From an uncultured Erysipelotrichaceae bacterium (lineage in GTDB: Bacteria > Bacillota_I > Bacilli_A > RFN20 > CAG-826), in the NCBI GenBank assembly GCA_902800645.1, contig CADCFC010000005.1:1-50528 (forward strand): a DNA stretch of 50,528 nt, written 5' to 3'. The position numbers and the translations under genes are program-made. Below are positions 16,089-25,263 of this stretch, piece by piece; position 1 is the first letter of the stretch; the number at the start of each line of letters is the position of its first letter. The notes under the pieces were generated by a model. It made no database searches. It saw only the letters and a program-made list of their open reading frames with translations, and was not told the DNA's origin.

Positions 16089-18944
16089 ATGAAAAAAAAG
16101 ATAATATCGACTATTGCTCTCGTCTCATTATTTGCTTTGGTTGGCAGTGTTATTTCTACCAGCATGATTGTTTTAAAAACAAAAGCTCAAAGCACTCCAC
16201 AAGTTTTGTCGACTGATATCTTAGTGACTAAACCTGGAAAGGGAGAAACTATCTCTGTTCTTCCTAGTGCAGTTAGTGAATTTATGGGAATGGAGGATCT
16301 TCTCTCAACTTACCCTAAGAAACGAAGCGAAATTGGAGAACTGACTCCATATAATAAAGATTTATTCTCATGGACAAGCCACATGAGTCAATCAAGTGCT
16401 GATATTGAATATCGTAGAAATATATTTAATAAATACGAGATGTTAAGACCAACTAATAACGTTTTAGCGTGGAAGTCTAATTTTGAAGCTAAAAATTATA
16501 AAGTAATCATTTCTCAAGACAAAGCGTTTACCACAATTGAGAGAGAATATCTTGTTTCTGGCTCTACTAATCAAGTAACCTTTATTAATCCTTATACAGG
16601 TTCTAATTACTATTGGCAGGTAATCGCAACAAAAAACGATGATTCCTTTGTCTATTCTGATATTTTTAATTTTTCTACCGCTAATTTACCTAGAACCATT
16701 TTTCTTGATGGAGTTAGTAACGTTAGAGATTTGGGTGGTAATGTTGGGACTAATGGAAAGAGGATGAAACAAGGCCTTGTTTATAGAGGAATGGGTTTAG
16801 AAGCAATTACCACTGATGGTAGAGATGAATTCCTTAACAATTTAGGAATTATATCTGAAGTTGACCTTAGAGGAGTTAATGAAGGAATTGAGAATTTCTT
16901 AGGTTTACCAAGTTCTAATTATCATCATCATTCTTCACCTTATGCGATTGCTGATAATAAGGACGGAATTAATTATTTTGGGGCAGATTCTTTAGTAGGA
17001 AACTTCGGACAAGCTGTTAAAGTGTTTGCAAATAAGGATAATTACCCAATTTATTTCCATTGTGCAATCGGAAGAGATAGAACTGGCTGGTTAGGCATTT
17101 GCTTAGATCTTTTATGTGGTGTGAGTTTAGAATCAGCATTAAAAGAATTTTGCTTATCTTTATTCTCTGCTAGTGGCGCTAATATTAAAGGCAATATAGC
17201 CTACTACAATGTATTTAACAATATTGTTAAATACATAGATGATACATATGATGGAGATAATCTTTCTAAAAAAATAGAAGATTATTTAGTCACAAAAGCC
17301 GGTGTTACTCATGAAGATTGTGAAAATATTCGTGGCATTTTATTAGGTGACATTGATACTGGATTTGTTCCTGGAGAGATCAATCCTGCTCCATATACTG
17401 ATTTAGCTAGAGTTACATTTAGAAGACATGGTGAAGCAAATGTTATCAAAATGGTGGAAGTTGGTTCTTTATTAGAAAAACCAGAATCGACAGGTAATGG
17501 GGAATGGAAACGCGGAAATGATACTTGGGATTTTGATCACGACGTTGTAAGTGGCGATATGTATCTTGATTATGTCGCTAACGATAAATGCAAAGTATTA
17601 GTGAGTTTTACTGGCGTTGATCTACCTGATTTGGTGATAGATGTTACTGTTAATACGTATCTTGATTATTCATTATTTGAAAAAGAGGGGTATACATTTA
17701 AGGTGTATGACAGCTCATATAATCGTCTTGAAATTTGTTTAGTAAGCGAAGATATGATTATTAATGTCGTATATTTACCTTCTGGTGGTTTTGTTCCTAA
17801 AAATAATTCGAGAATAATAGTCATTGCTGGACAAAGTAACGCTGCTGGTGTTGGGCATTTCAATTATCTTCACGATTCTTTAGATGAAGAAAAAGTTCGA
17901 GAAATTGAAAGAGGCTATGATAACGTTCGAATGTTTGGTTATTCAACAGAGTATATTCCAGATTTTAGTATCGTCCGCGCTGATAAATATACAAGAATGT
18001 CAGGAACCCCTGGAACATTTGGACTTGAAGTTGGCTTAGCCGATCGTTTATCTAAGGCCTTTCCAAATGAAACAACTTATATTTTGAAATGCGCTCATGG
18101 AGCGACATCACTTAATTATGAATTCATTTCTCCTTCAATGAGAGATGTCATTCCTGAAGTGTGCCCACCAATAATTGAAGACAAGGATAGATATAGAGGA
18201 ATCCTTTATGACCGCATGGTTGATTTAATAGATTCCACAATAGTTAAGATTAGTGAAAAAACTAATACAATTCCATTGATTGATGCATTTATGTGGATGC
18301 AAGGTGAATCAGATTCAGCGTTTGATCCTGCCACTAATCTATATCTAGAAACATTTAATGGATTTATGGATGACTTAACAACCAAATTCAAAAGTAATAT
18401 TAGTGATAAATTTGCAGTATATGATGCGGCTATCAGCGAAACATTTACTTGGCCAAATGCAACTCAAATTAACGAGATAAAAAGATCTCGTGTTGATGAA
18501 AACAACATTTACATTGAAACTAATGAAAGATTGACTACCTTGACTGAGCCAATTGGTCCTGTTACTGACGGAGCCCATTATGACGCTGCATGTTACATTG
18601 ATCTCGGACATATGTTTGCAGATGCATATTTAAATAAAACTATTGATGGCTACACTCATAATAGGCTTGAAATTGAAGCTCCAGAAAAGATTACTCTAAG
18701 GTTAGGCGAAGATTTAGTTATTACCGATCCGATAGTTTATTTTAATGACATTACGGTAAATGCAAAGATGTCATATTTCGCCTTCCAACATATCGTTAAC
18801 AATAAGGTAGTTCCATATTTTGAAGTAAATGATGGAAGAATTTTAACTCCATTAAAAGTTGGTGATAGTAAATTAAGAATTAGTGCTTATTACAATAATG
18901 AAGTTAGAACAGTGCTGGTTCCTGTTGAAGTATTGCCGTTTTAA
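16089..18944 (+). CDS. Secreted fusion: FN3, Cys-type phosphatase, InlB-like pair and SASA/SGNH acetylesterase
   Basis: The protein is 951 aa. An SD (AAGGAGGAG) and signal peptide are clear. Residues about 110-215 are FN3-like. The phosphatase domain begins SNVRDLGGN and has P-loop HCAIGRDRTG (Cys325, Arg331), as in the 11293 protein. An InlB-like pair follows. From about residue 565 the sequence is a SASA-type (sialate O-acetylesterase-like) SGNH hydrolase: IVIAGQSNAAGVGHF with Ser583, MWMQGESDSAFDP, and TDGAHYDAA with Asp827/His830. A short Ig-like C-terminal module has no anchor. It would remove phosphate and acetyl groups from one extracellular substrate, perhaps an acetylated glycan. It is last in its operon. 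Confidence 0.8.
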   Translation: MKKKIISTIALVSLFALVGSVISTSMIVLKTKAQSTPQVLSTDILVTKPGKGETISVLPSAVSEFMGMEDLLSTYPKKRSEIGELTPYNKDLFSWTSHMSQSSADIEYRRNIFNKYEMLRPTNNVLAWKSNFEAKNYKVIISQDKAFTTIEREYLVSGSTNQVTFINPYTGSNYYWQVIATKNDDSFVYSDIFNFSTANLPRTIFLDGVSNVRDLGGNVGTNGKRMKQGLVYRGMGLEAITTDGRDEFLNNLGIISEVDLRGVNEGIENFLGLPSSNYHHHSSPYAIADNKDGINYFGADSLVGNFGQAVKVFANKDNYPIYFHCAIGRDRTGWLGICLDLLCGVSLESALKEFCLSLFSASGANIKGNIAYYNVFNNIVKYIDDTYDGDNLSKKIEDYLVTKAGVTHEDCENIRGILLGDIDTGFVPGEINPAPYTDLARVTFRRHGEANVIKMVEVGSLLEKPESTGNGEWKRGNDTWDFDHDVVSGDMYLDYVANDKCKVLVSFTGVDLPDLVIDVTVNTYLDYSLFEKEGYTFKVYDSSYNRLEICLVSEDMIINVVYLPSGGFVPKNNSRIIVIAGQSNAAGVGHFNYLHDSLDEEKVREIERGYDNVRMFGYSTEYIPDFSIVRADKYTRMSGTPGTFGLEVGLADRLSKAFPNETTYILKCAHGATSLNYEFISPSMRDVIPEVCPPIIEDKDRYRGILYDRMVDLIDSTIVKISEKTNTIPLIDAFMWMQGESDSAFDPATNLYLETFNGFMDDLTTKFKSNISDKFAVYDAAISETFTWPNATQINEIKRSRVDENNIYIETNERLTTLTEPIGPVTDGAHYDAACYIDLGHMFADAYLNKTIDGYTHNRLEIEAPEKITLRLGEDLVITDPIVYFNDITVNAKMSYFAFQHIVNNKVVPYFEVNDGRILTPLKVGDSKLRISAYYNNEVRTVLVPVEVLPF

Positions 18945-18967
18945 AAACTGTATATTTAAATAAAATA

Positions 18968-19004
18968 GAGGGCATATTCATAGTGAAATATGATGTGCCT
19001 TTTA
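18968..19004 (+). terminator. Probable terminator after the 16089 gene
   Basis: AGGGCATATT pairs imperfectly with AATATGATGTGCCT, followed by T-rich sequence. The bulged stem makes this uncertain. Confidence 0.4.
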
Positions 19005-19027
19005 TTAATTATATTTTGTAAAATATA

Positions 19028-19045
19028 TCAAAAAATAATAGTTTT
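19028..19045 (+). promoter_or_regulatory. Possible degenerate island motif, copy C
   Basis: TCAAAAAATAATAGTTTT resembles TCAAAAAAATGATATTTT with one deletion and two changes. In DNA this AT-rich, chance is a real alternative. Confidence 0.25.
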
Positions 19046-19063
19046 TGTCGATTTTTATATATT

Positions 19064-19089
19064 AGTCTTTTAAGACTCAATTTTATAAT
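19064..19089 (+). promoter_or_regulatory. Promoter of the ABC importer operon with a palindrome in the spacer
   Basis: A -10 TATAAT (19084-19089) lies 7 nt before the ATG. The inverted repeat AGTCTT-TT-AAGACT (19064-19077) occupies the -33 to -20 region, a good position for a repressor. Confidence 0.5.
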
Positions 19090-19096
19090 AAAATTA

Positions 19097-20014
19097 ATGA
19101 AAAGCACTGTTACTGGCAAACTAAAGGCTTTTCCTATTAAAGGAAATAGTAAAAGACAAGACCGAACAGCTTTAATTGTGTTTGCGGTTATTTTTGCTAT
19201 CTATTCTTTAATTCTTCTTTTCCCGTTTTATTGGATACTTATCAATTCATTAAAAAACAGATTGCAATTTTCCCAAGATACTTGGAGTTTTCCTACCGAT
19301 TGGGCATTTACCAATTACCGCCTTCTTTTTGAACTTCAAAATACATTGCGTGATTTTGATATTTTGGAAATGTTTAAAAATAGTTTAATTCTTTGTTTGA
19401 TCGTTCCAACAATGTCGACAATATCTACTACGTTGGCGGCCTATGTTATGGCGAAATATAAATTTAAAGGTAGAGGTATTCTTTTCTTTGTTTATCTCAT
19501 TCCGATGATTGTTTCTATTGCAAGTACAACATCGGCAACTCTTAGATTGTTTGAGAAACTTGGTTTTAATAACATGCCTTTTGTTGGCATTGGCTTTATG
19601 GCCGCCAATGGTATGGGATTGGGTTTCCTTTTGATATATGCAGTATTTAAGAGCACTAGTGATACATATATGGAGGCAGCTCGAATTGATGGAGCAGGTC
19701 ATTTGCGTACTTTCTTCCAAGTTATGCTCCCACATGCTATGGGAATTATCGGCACTAATTGGGTGCTTGGTTTTATTGGCACATGGAATGACTACATCAC
19801 TCCAAAAATCTTTTTAGGAAGAGACTATTACACAATAGCTACTGGACTAGAACAAATCCATACTTGGGTTACTGGAACTGGTATAGATCTTTTCATTAAT
19901 AACTACCCTTTATATTTCGCTGCAATCATTCTTTCGATTCTACCAATCATTTTATTGCTAGTGATATTCCAAAAACAAATTATGAAAATTAGCCTTGGTG
20001 GAGGCATTAAATAA
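19097..20014 (+). CDS. Sugar ABC transporter permease, CUT1 family, MalG-type
   Basis: The protein is 305 aa with six membrane helices; the first is IVFAVIFAIYSLILLFPFYW. The EAA loop reads TYMEAARIDGAGHLRTFFQVMLPHA (EAA---G motif intact), where the ATPase docks. It forms the membrane channel with the permease encoded at 21617 and receives oligosaccharide from the lipoprotein encoded at 20035. The ATG at 19097 has no SD, and a perfect -10 TATAAT lies just upstream, so the mRNA may begin at or within a base or two of the start codon. No other in-frame start keeps the first helix. It opens the operon to 28290. Confidence 0.92.
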   Translation: MKSTVTGKLKAFPIKGNSKRQDRTALIVFAVIFAIYSLILLFPFYWILINSLKNRLQFSQDTWSFPTDWAFTNYRLLFELQNTLRDFDILEMFKNSLILCLIVPTMSTISTTLAAYVMAKYKFKGRGILFFVYLIPMIVSIASTTSATLRLFEKLGFNNMPFVGIGFMAANGMGLGFLLIYAVFKSTSDTYMEAARIDGAGHLRTFFQVMLPHAMGIIGTNWVLGFIGTWNDYITPKIFLGRDYYTIATGLEQIHTWVTGTGIDLFINNYPLYFAAIILSILPIILLLVIFQKQIMKISLGGGIK

Positions 20015-20034
20015 ATCATTAGGAGGTAACTTTT

Positions 20035-21597
20035 ATGAAAAAATCAAAATTGTTGTTATTAGCGGGTATTGGACTATGTTTCACTTCGTTAGTTGGTTGT
20101 GGAAAAAGAGGCGGAGGTTCGATAGCTCAGGCTGGCCGTTTATCGATTGTTTATTATCCAGGCGGCTATGGTGAAGAATACCTACAATATTTCTGTCAAC
20201 AATTTTTAGCTAACAAAAGAGGTGTACAACCAAGCGAAATAGTTTATGGTGTTGATTACATTCTAGAGCCTGATCCTGATATTACATATGACTGGGCCAG
20301 AAGAATTGAAACTACTACAAATTGTCCTGATTTAATTATTTCTAATGCGATGTCAGCTCGGGCTGTATCTCGTGGTCTTGTTGCTAATCTTGAAAGTGTC
20401 TATAACACAGAAGTTGCAACCTCTAAAGGAAATAAGAAAATTCGTGAATTTGTTATGTCTGAAGCAAAAGAACAATATACTTATGACTTTAAAGGCGCAG
20501 GAAAATTCAGTTTTGCAATGCCTTGGACAGCAATTCCAATTTCTATTGCCTATAACAATACAATTTTAAAAAAAATTACACATGTCTCTTCGATTCCTGT
20601 TGGAGAGGATGCTTTATCTAATGGTAAATGGGTGCGTCCTCCAAAAACAGTCAATGAATTAAAGGCAATCTTTGAAGATGCTACTAATTATGATCCTGCC
20701 CTTACTAAGTTTGGATTTTCCATTAGTGGTGGCGCTAACTGGTTTGAATCATTAATTATTACTTGGTGGGCGCAAAGACAAGGAATTGATACCGAATATT
20801 TATACGCTGGTGAAGGCAGTTATTACGATTTCTGGGCATATAAAAATGAAGAAATTTTTAAACAAACAGGTATTCAAGATGCTTTAGCAACAATTAAAGA
20901 CTTATTTGTTAAAAATGGACAAATTGTTAATTCTTACGCAAGTGTTGAATCAATTACTCTTAAGGAATCTCAACAAGCGTTTGCAGAAGGAAAAGCCCTT
21001 TTCTGCTTAACTGGTGACTTCTTTGAAAAAGAATACGCCGAGCAAATCGCTTTGTCTCAACAGGATTTCCGTATGATGAGAGTTCCTTCAATTGAAAACG
21101 CTGTTACTAAAGAAGACGGAACAACACCAATCGATTTATCCTATATCAATATTTCAAGTTGTGCTTATGTACCAAACAAAGCCACAAATAAAGAATTGGC
21201 AAAAGAGTTCTTGGCTTATACATCAAGTGAAGAAAACTGTAAAAAGATGTCTGAGATGATTGGCGCAATTAGACCATTTGATTATGATGCTAGAACGGTT
21301 AATGGTTATAGTGGATTATCAGCATTCACAAAGTCTGTATTTAACTTATATTATGACGCAGATGACTACCTAGTGAAATTTCCTAGAAATGTAGAATCTA
21401 GCAAGATCTCTGCAGCGTTCCTTTTTGAAAATGCATCTGAAAATATTTTCTACGCAGTTAAATATGGAGAAGTTATCTCTAGCTTAAAGAATTATTCTCC
21501 TAGACAAATTATGATTGATGGCGAAGATAGTGTTTATCAACAAATGAAAACTAAGTTTGATCAATGGAGAACAGATTACCCAGAGATTAACGGATAA
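20035..21597 (+). CDS. Sugar ABC transporter solute-binding lipoprotein, CUT1 family
   Basis: The protein is 520 aa. The signal peptide ends with lipobox LVGC, so it is lipid-anchored outside the membrane. The body fits extracellular solute-binding protein family 1: an N-lobe beginning LSIVYYPGGYGEEYLQYF, a hinge with FSFAMPWTAIPISIAYNN, and the C-terminal pattern VPNKATNKELAKEFLAYTSS. At 520 aa it is larger than typical maltose-binding proteins (about 400), which suits longer oligosaccharides. The SD AGGAGGT is strong, as expected for the protein made in excess over the permeases. It lies between its two permease genes, an unusual order. Confidence 0.92.
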   Translation: MKKSKLLLLAGIGLCFTSLVGCGKRGGGSIAQAGRLSIVYYPGGYGEEYLQYFCQQFLANKRGVQPSEIVYGVDYILEPDPDITYDWARRIETTTNCPDLIISNAMSARAVSRGLVANLESVYNTEVATSKGNKKIREFVMSEAKEQYTYDFKGAGKFSFAMPWTAIPISIAYNNTILKKITHVSSIPVGEDALSNGKWVRPPKTVNELKAIFEDATNYDPALTKFGFSISGGANWFESLIITWWAQRQGIDTEYLYAGEGSYYDFWAYKNEEIFKQTGIQDALATIKDLFVKNGQIVNSYASVESITLKESQQAFAEGKALFCLTGDFFEKEYAEQIALSQQDFRMMRVPSIENAVTKEDGTTPIDLSYINISSCAYVPNKATNKELAKEFLAYTSSEENCKKMSEMIGAIRPFDYDARTVNGYSGLSAFTKSVFNLYYDADDYLVKFPRNVESSKISAAFLFENASENIFYAVKYGEVISSLKNYSPRQIMIDGEDSVYQQMKTKFDQWRTDYPEING

Positions 21598-21616
21598 TAC
21601 TTATTGAGGATTGGGA

Positions 21617-22576
21617 ATGATTTTAAGGAAACAAGTATTTGCTAAAAGTAAAAGAACAATATTTATTGTTTCATTTTTAGCGTTGTCTTTAATTCATTTC
21701 GCAGTCTTCTGGTGTTATATCAACTTCGACACGATAAGATTAACTTTCTATCGAATTAATCAATACGGTGAAGAAATCTTTGTTGGCGGAGAAAACTATC
21801 TAAGACTATTTAAAGATATTTTTGAAAGACAAAATAAAGGCACGGCTACAGCGTTTTGGAATTCGTTCCATGCGATTGGTATAAATATGATGATTTTGCC
21901 GCTTTCTATCTTTGTTGCCTATGCTTTATACAAGAAAGTTTATGGATATAAATTCTTTAGAATTATATTTTATATTCCGTCAGTGATTTCTATAGTCGTT
22001 TTAGCAGCCGCATTCAGAGAAATGTTTAGACAATATAATGATGGCTATAGAATTGCTTCTGGTCCAGCTGCTCAGATACTCTCTTGGCTAGGCATTAACA
22101 AGAATTGGCTAGCACCTTATGTTGATACGGATGTTAAGTGGCCACTAATATATACGTTTGCAATTTTAAATGGTATGGGTACTAACGTTATTTTGATTGC
22201 TAGCGCTATGAATAGAATTCCAAAAGAAATAACGGAGGCATCAAGATTAGATGGATGCGGATATTTTAACGAATTATTCCATGTTTCATTACCATTAGTC
22301 ATGCCGACAATTACAACGTGGGTAATGATGATATTCTCTTCTGTATATAGCTTCTTTATGCAGCCAATGCTCTTGTTAGATGGAAATCCAGGACGAGGCA
22401 ATATTTATATGACTGCGCCATGGCAAATATTTGATCTTGTAACTACAGCTGACATTAAACAGCAAAACTTGGTTACTGCGGCGTGCTTAGGCTTGATTTT
22501 AACTATGTTTATATTGCCTCTAAATTTAATTATGAGAGCGTTACTCAACAAATTTACAGCTGAGGTATCATATTAA
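21617..22576 (+). CDS. Sugar ABC transporter permease, CUT1 family, MalF/UgpA-type
   Basis: The protein is 319 aa with about six membrane helices and a short cytosolic N-terminus. The EAA loop is present: EITEASRLDGCGYFNELFHV. A TTG 6 nt upstream overlaps the SD (GAGGATTGGG), so ATG 21617 is the start. Between helices 1 and 2 there is an extracytoplasmic stretch (FVGGENYLRLFKDIFERQ) typical of MalF-like permeases. It pairs with the 19097 permease. Its stop overlaps the next start by one base. Confidence 0.92.
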   Translation: MILRKQVFAKSKRTIFIVSFLALSLIHFAVFWCYINFDTIRLTFYRINQYGEEIFVGGENYLRLFKDIFERQNKGTATAFWNSFHAIGINMMILPLSIFVAYALYKKVYGYKFFRIIFYIPSVISIVVLAAAFREMFRQYNDGYRIASGPAAQILSWLGINKNWLAPYVDTDVKWPLIYTFAILNGMGTNVILIASAMNRIPKEITEASRLDGCGYFNELFHVSLPLVMPTITTWVMMIFSSVYSFFMQPMLLLDGNPGRGNIYMTAPWQIFDLVTTADIKQQNLVTAACLGLILTMFILPLNLIMRALLNKFTAEVSY

Positions 22577-25263
22577 TGAAAAATAAAATTCTTTTATTCT
22601 CTTCGGTTTTTGGACTATTTGCTCTTAGCCTTTCTTTAGTGCCTAATAGTGAATATCAAGAAGTCTCTTCGGCTTATGAATCTAAACTTGTTTTTAGCGA
22701 TCATTTTGATTCTGGAGATATCAACGATAATTGGTTTGCTACTTCTGGAGTTGAATTAGAAAAGAAATACCCTTCTTTACGTTTTAATCCAAAAAACTAT
22801 GATTGGGATGCTTGTTTAGTTCGCGATGAGATATTTTTTGATACTTTCAAAGTAAGAATTGAAATGGCCACTCACGATAATGGGGATTGGTTCGCAGTAG
22901 GTTTTGGGTTGCCATCTAATAACGCGCCATTCAGTAGTTCAAAAGCAGCTTTTGCTTTCCATAATGGAGTTACTGAATTTTTGCATTCCTATGGAGATGA
23001 ATTAAAAACTGATGAACATTATTTCAACAACTCTCTTTCAGTTTTTGATAATGAATTAGGTAAAAAAAGAATTGCGGAATTCACTATTCAACAGGTCGAT
23101 TCACTCCATTCAAAAATACAATGTGAGATCTTTGAAAATGGTAGTTCGCTAGGCAACATTCTCCCTACCTTGGTCGAGGTTGACAATTTAAACGGATATA
23201 TTTGCTTTAATGATTCACTTAAAAATACGGAAGTATATAGTTTTGAGGCTATTAAAAATAACACAAGAGTAGTTTACGATGATTTTTCATCTTCTTCTAT
23301 CTTTTATCCATCTGGAGGACCGAGTGATTCGATGTGGATTTCTAAAAAGTTCGAACTTGAAGATGTTAAACTTGGATATATTTCTTCGTTAAGCCTTTCT
23401 GGTATAGACGAAGGAGCGTGCTACTCTAATCCTTTAAACGAAGTTAGTAATGCTGATGTTTCTATTGCTTATTTAATTGAAACAGAAATTCAATATTCGG
23501 TAATGGATTTAAATGTTGAATCTGGTATTGAAATCGGAAAAAGTGATTTAACTAGTGAAGGAAATTTCTTTGGCGTTAGAAGAAACGAAACTGGCGGTTA
23601 TTCTTTGGTTTCATATCGTCCAGGTCAAACTCAAGAAACCGTTTTAAATCATCCAACTGACGCTAAAGACATGACTGTTAAAGCAACTTTAACGATTTAT
23701 CAAAATAAATCTATAAATTTCAAACTTGGAGAGTTAGAACTTGATACAACAGTTGATGAATATAAAGGATACTGTGGTTTATATAATCGCAATCATTTAA
23801 ATATAAATGCTAGTGGCCAAGGGGCGTATTTCAATTTCTTTGAAATATTTAAAGATAATTATTATAAACGTGATAATGAAGACATCTATCAAAACTTTAA
23901 CGGTGTTAAAGAAGAATATAACGAGGATTTAGAAGTCTATACTTATGAATATTTCATCTCTAGAACAGAATGGAATATTGGAACTAAAATTAAACTTAAT
24001 GATCACCGATATTATCCAGATAATGGAAAATTACTATTTACTGGCTCCACCAATTCTTCAACGTTTGGTCCAAAGAAGATGTTTAAGGATTTCGTGGTCA
24101 AATTTGATGTTGAAATAACAACTTCAACTGTCCCTACTGGCGGTATTATTGGACTAGAATTTGGAAATAGCAGAGCGGGTATATATTATGAAAACGCAAA
24201 ATCACTAGGGGTTGGTTTTTATAATAATAAAACAATTCCGGTTGTTAAAAATGTAGATTTTGCTGAAGGAGCAAATACTGAATTTGATTCTGATGATGGT
24301 AATTTCCTCATTGACCCTGGAAAGTTTACTTTGATGTATGTTTGTAGAAATAATGTGGTTTCTTTATATGTTTTGATTCAAGGCAAAGATGAATCTACAT
24401 TATCTAAATTAAGAACTGAAGTTGTATGTAGAGAAAACGATAACACAGATGGATATGTAGCCATTTTTGGTGTAAACAATATCTCTTTTAGCGTAGATAA
24501 TGTTTCCTTTATCAATCTTGATACGGAAACTCCAAGCACAGTATATTCTGGTAATTCAAATTATCAAGAAGTTACTAGATATAATTTCGCTGAAAGTAAC
24601 ACGAGCGATGGTTTAACTATTAATAACGCATCTTATTCTAACAATCGCTATCGTCTCAATGAAAATGGAGAGATTAAAACTAGTAAATTAGTTAATGATT
24701 TTATCTTGAGATTAAAAATGAAAGATATTGAGAACACTCTTCTGATTAATCAAGATTCTCTCAATATTAAATTTGTTAATACAAAGGATAAATATGTCGA
24801 AATAAATGATGGACAATCGGTAATCAAAAAAGAGTTGGCTAAGGATTTTGATTATTTGAATTCCTATTTTGAGATTGAAAAAATAGGTACAACTTTAAAG
24901 CTCCGCTATATTAGTGGGGATGCACCTTTATCTAAATTTGAAAGTAGCGTCGTTTCATTTACGATAGCGAAAGCCAATAGTAGTCTTCTTACAGTTAAGT
25001 CAAGTAATGGTTTTGCTGATATATATTCATATACATTTATTAATTTGAACAAACACGTTACAATCGCAAACCGAGACTATAATCCTGAAACAGATGATTT
25101 TAATCCATGGGTTCCAAGGCCAACAAGAGAAGATGGGGCTTCTCAAAAGAATGGATGTAGTGGAACTGCTGGTGTTTCATCATTAATTATTACTGCTGGT
25201 GCGACCTTAATTTTAATTGTAACTGTCATTATTAAAAGGAGAGTGAGAAAAAATGAAAAATAA
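22576..25263 (+). CDS. Surface protein with repeated concanavalin-like modules and Gly-Cys tail
   Basis: The protein is 895 aa. After a signal peptide come about four beta-sandwich modules of 170-220 residues. The first opens KLVFSDHFDSGDINDNWFAT, a start typical of LamG/GH16-like folds, and later ones have similar entries (VVYDDFSSSS, IYQNFNGVKEEYNEDLEVY). No GH16 E-x-D-x-x-E motif is seen, so binding rather than catalysis is likely. The tail reads QKNGCSGTAG, a helix and KRRVRKNEK, the same anchor type as in the 8571 and 12941 proteins. It lies inside the ABC importer operon, so it probably holds the glycan near the transporter. It overlaps the next gene by 11 nt. Confidence 0.75.
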   Translation: MKNKILLFSSVFGLFALSLSLVPNSEYQEVSSAYESKLVFSDHFDSGDINDNWFATSGVELEKKYPSLRFNPKNYDWDACLVRDEIFFDTFKVRIEMATHDNGDWFAVGFGLPSNNAPFSSSKAAFAFHNGVTEFLHSYGDELKTDEHYFNNSLSVFDNELGKKRIAEFTIQQVDSLHSKIQCEIFENGSSLGNILPTLVEVDNLNGYICFNDSLKNTEVYSFEAIKNNTRVVYDDFSSSSIFYPSGGPSDSMWISKKFELEDVKLGYISSLSLSGIDEGACYSNPLNEVSNADVSIAYLIETEIQYSVMDLNVESGIEIGKSDLTSEGNFFGVRRNETGGYSLVSYRPGQTQETVLNHPTDAKDMTVKATLTIYQNKSINFKLGELELDTTVDEYKGYCGLYNRNHLNINASGQGAYFNFFEIFKDNYYKRDNEDIYQNFNGVKEEYNEDLEVYTYEYFISRTEWNIGTKIKLNDHRYYPDNGKLLFTGSTNSSTFGPKKMFKDFVVKFDVEITTSTVPTGGIIGLEFGNSRAGIYYENAKSLGVGFYNNKTIPVVKNVDFAEGANTEFDSDDGNFLIDPGKFTLMYVCRNNVVSLYVLIQGKDESTLSKLRTEVVCRENDNTDGYVAIFGVNNISFSVDNVSFINLDTETPSTVYSGNSNYQEVTRYNFAESNTSDGLTINNASYSNNRYRLNENGEIKTSKLVNDFILRLKMKDIENTLLINQDSLNIKFVNTKDKYVEINDGQSVIKKELAKDFDYLNSYFEIEKIGTTLKLRYISGDAPLSKFESSVVSFTIAKANSSLLTVKSSNGFADIYSYTFINLNKHVTIANRDYNPETDDFNPWVPRPTREDGASQKNGCSGTAGVSSLIITAGATLILIVTVIIKRRVRKNEK

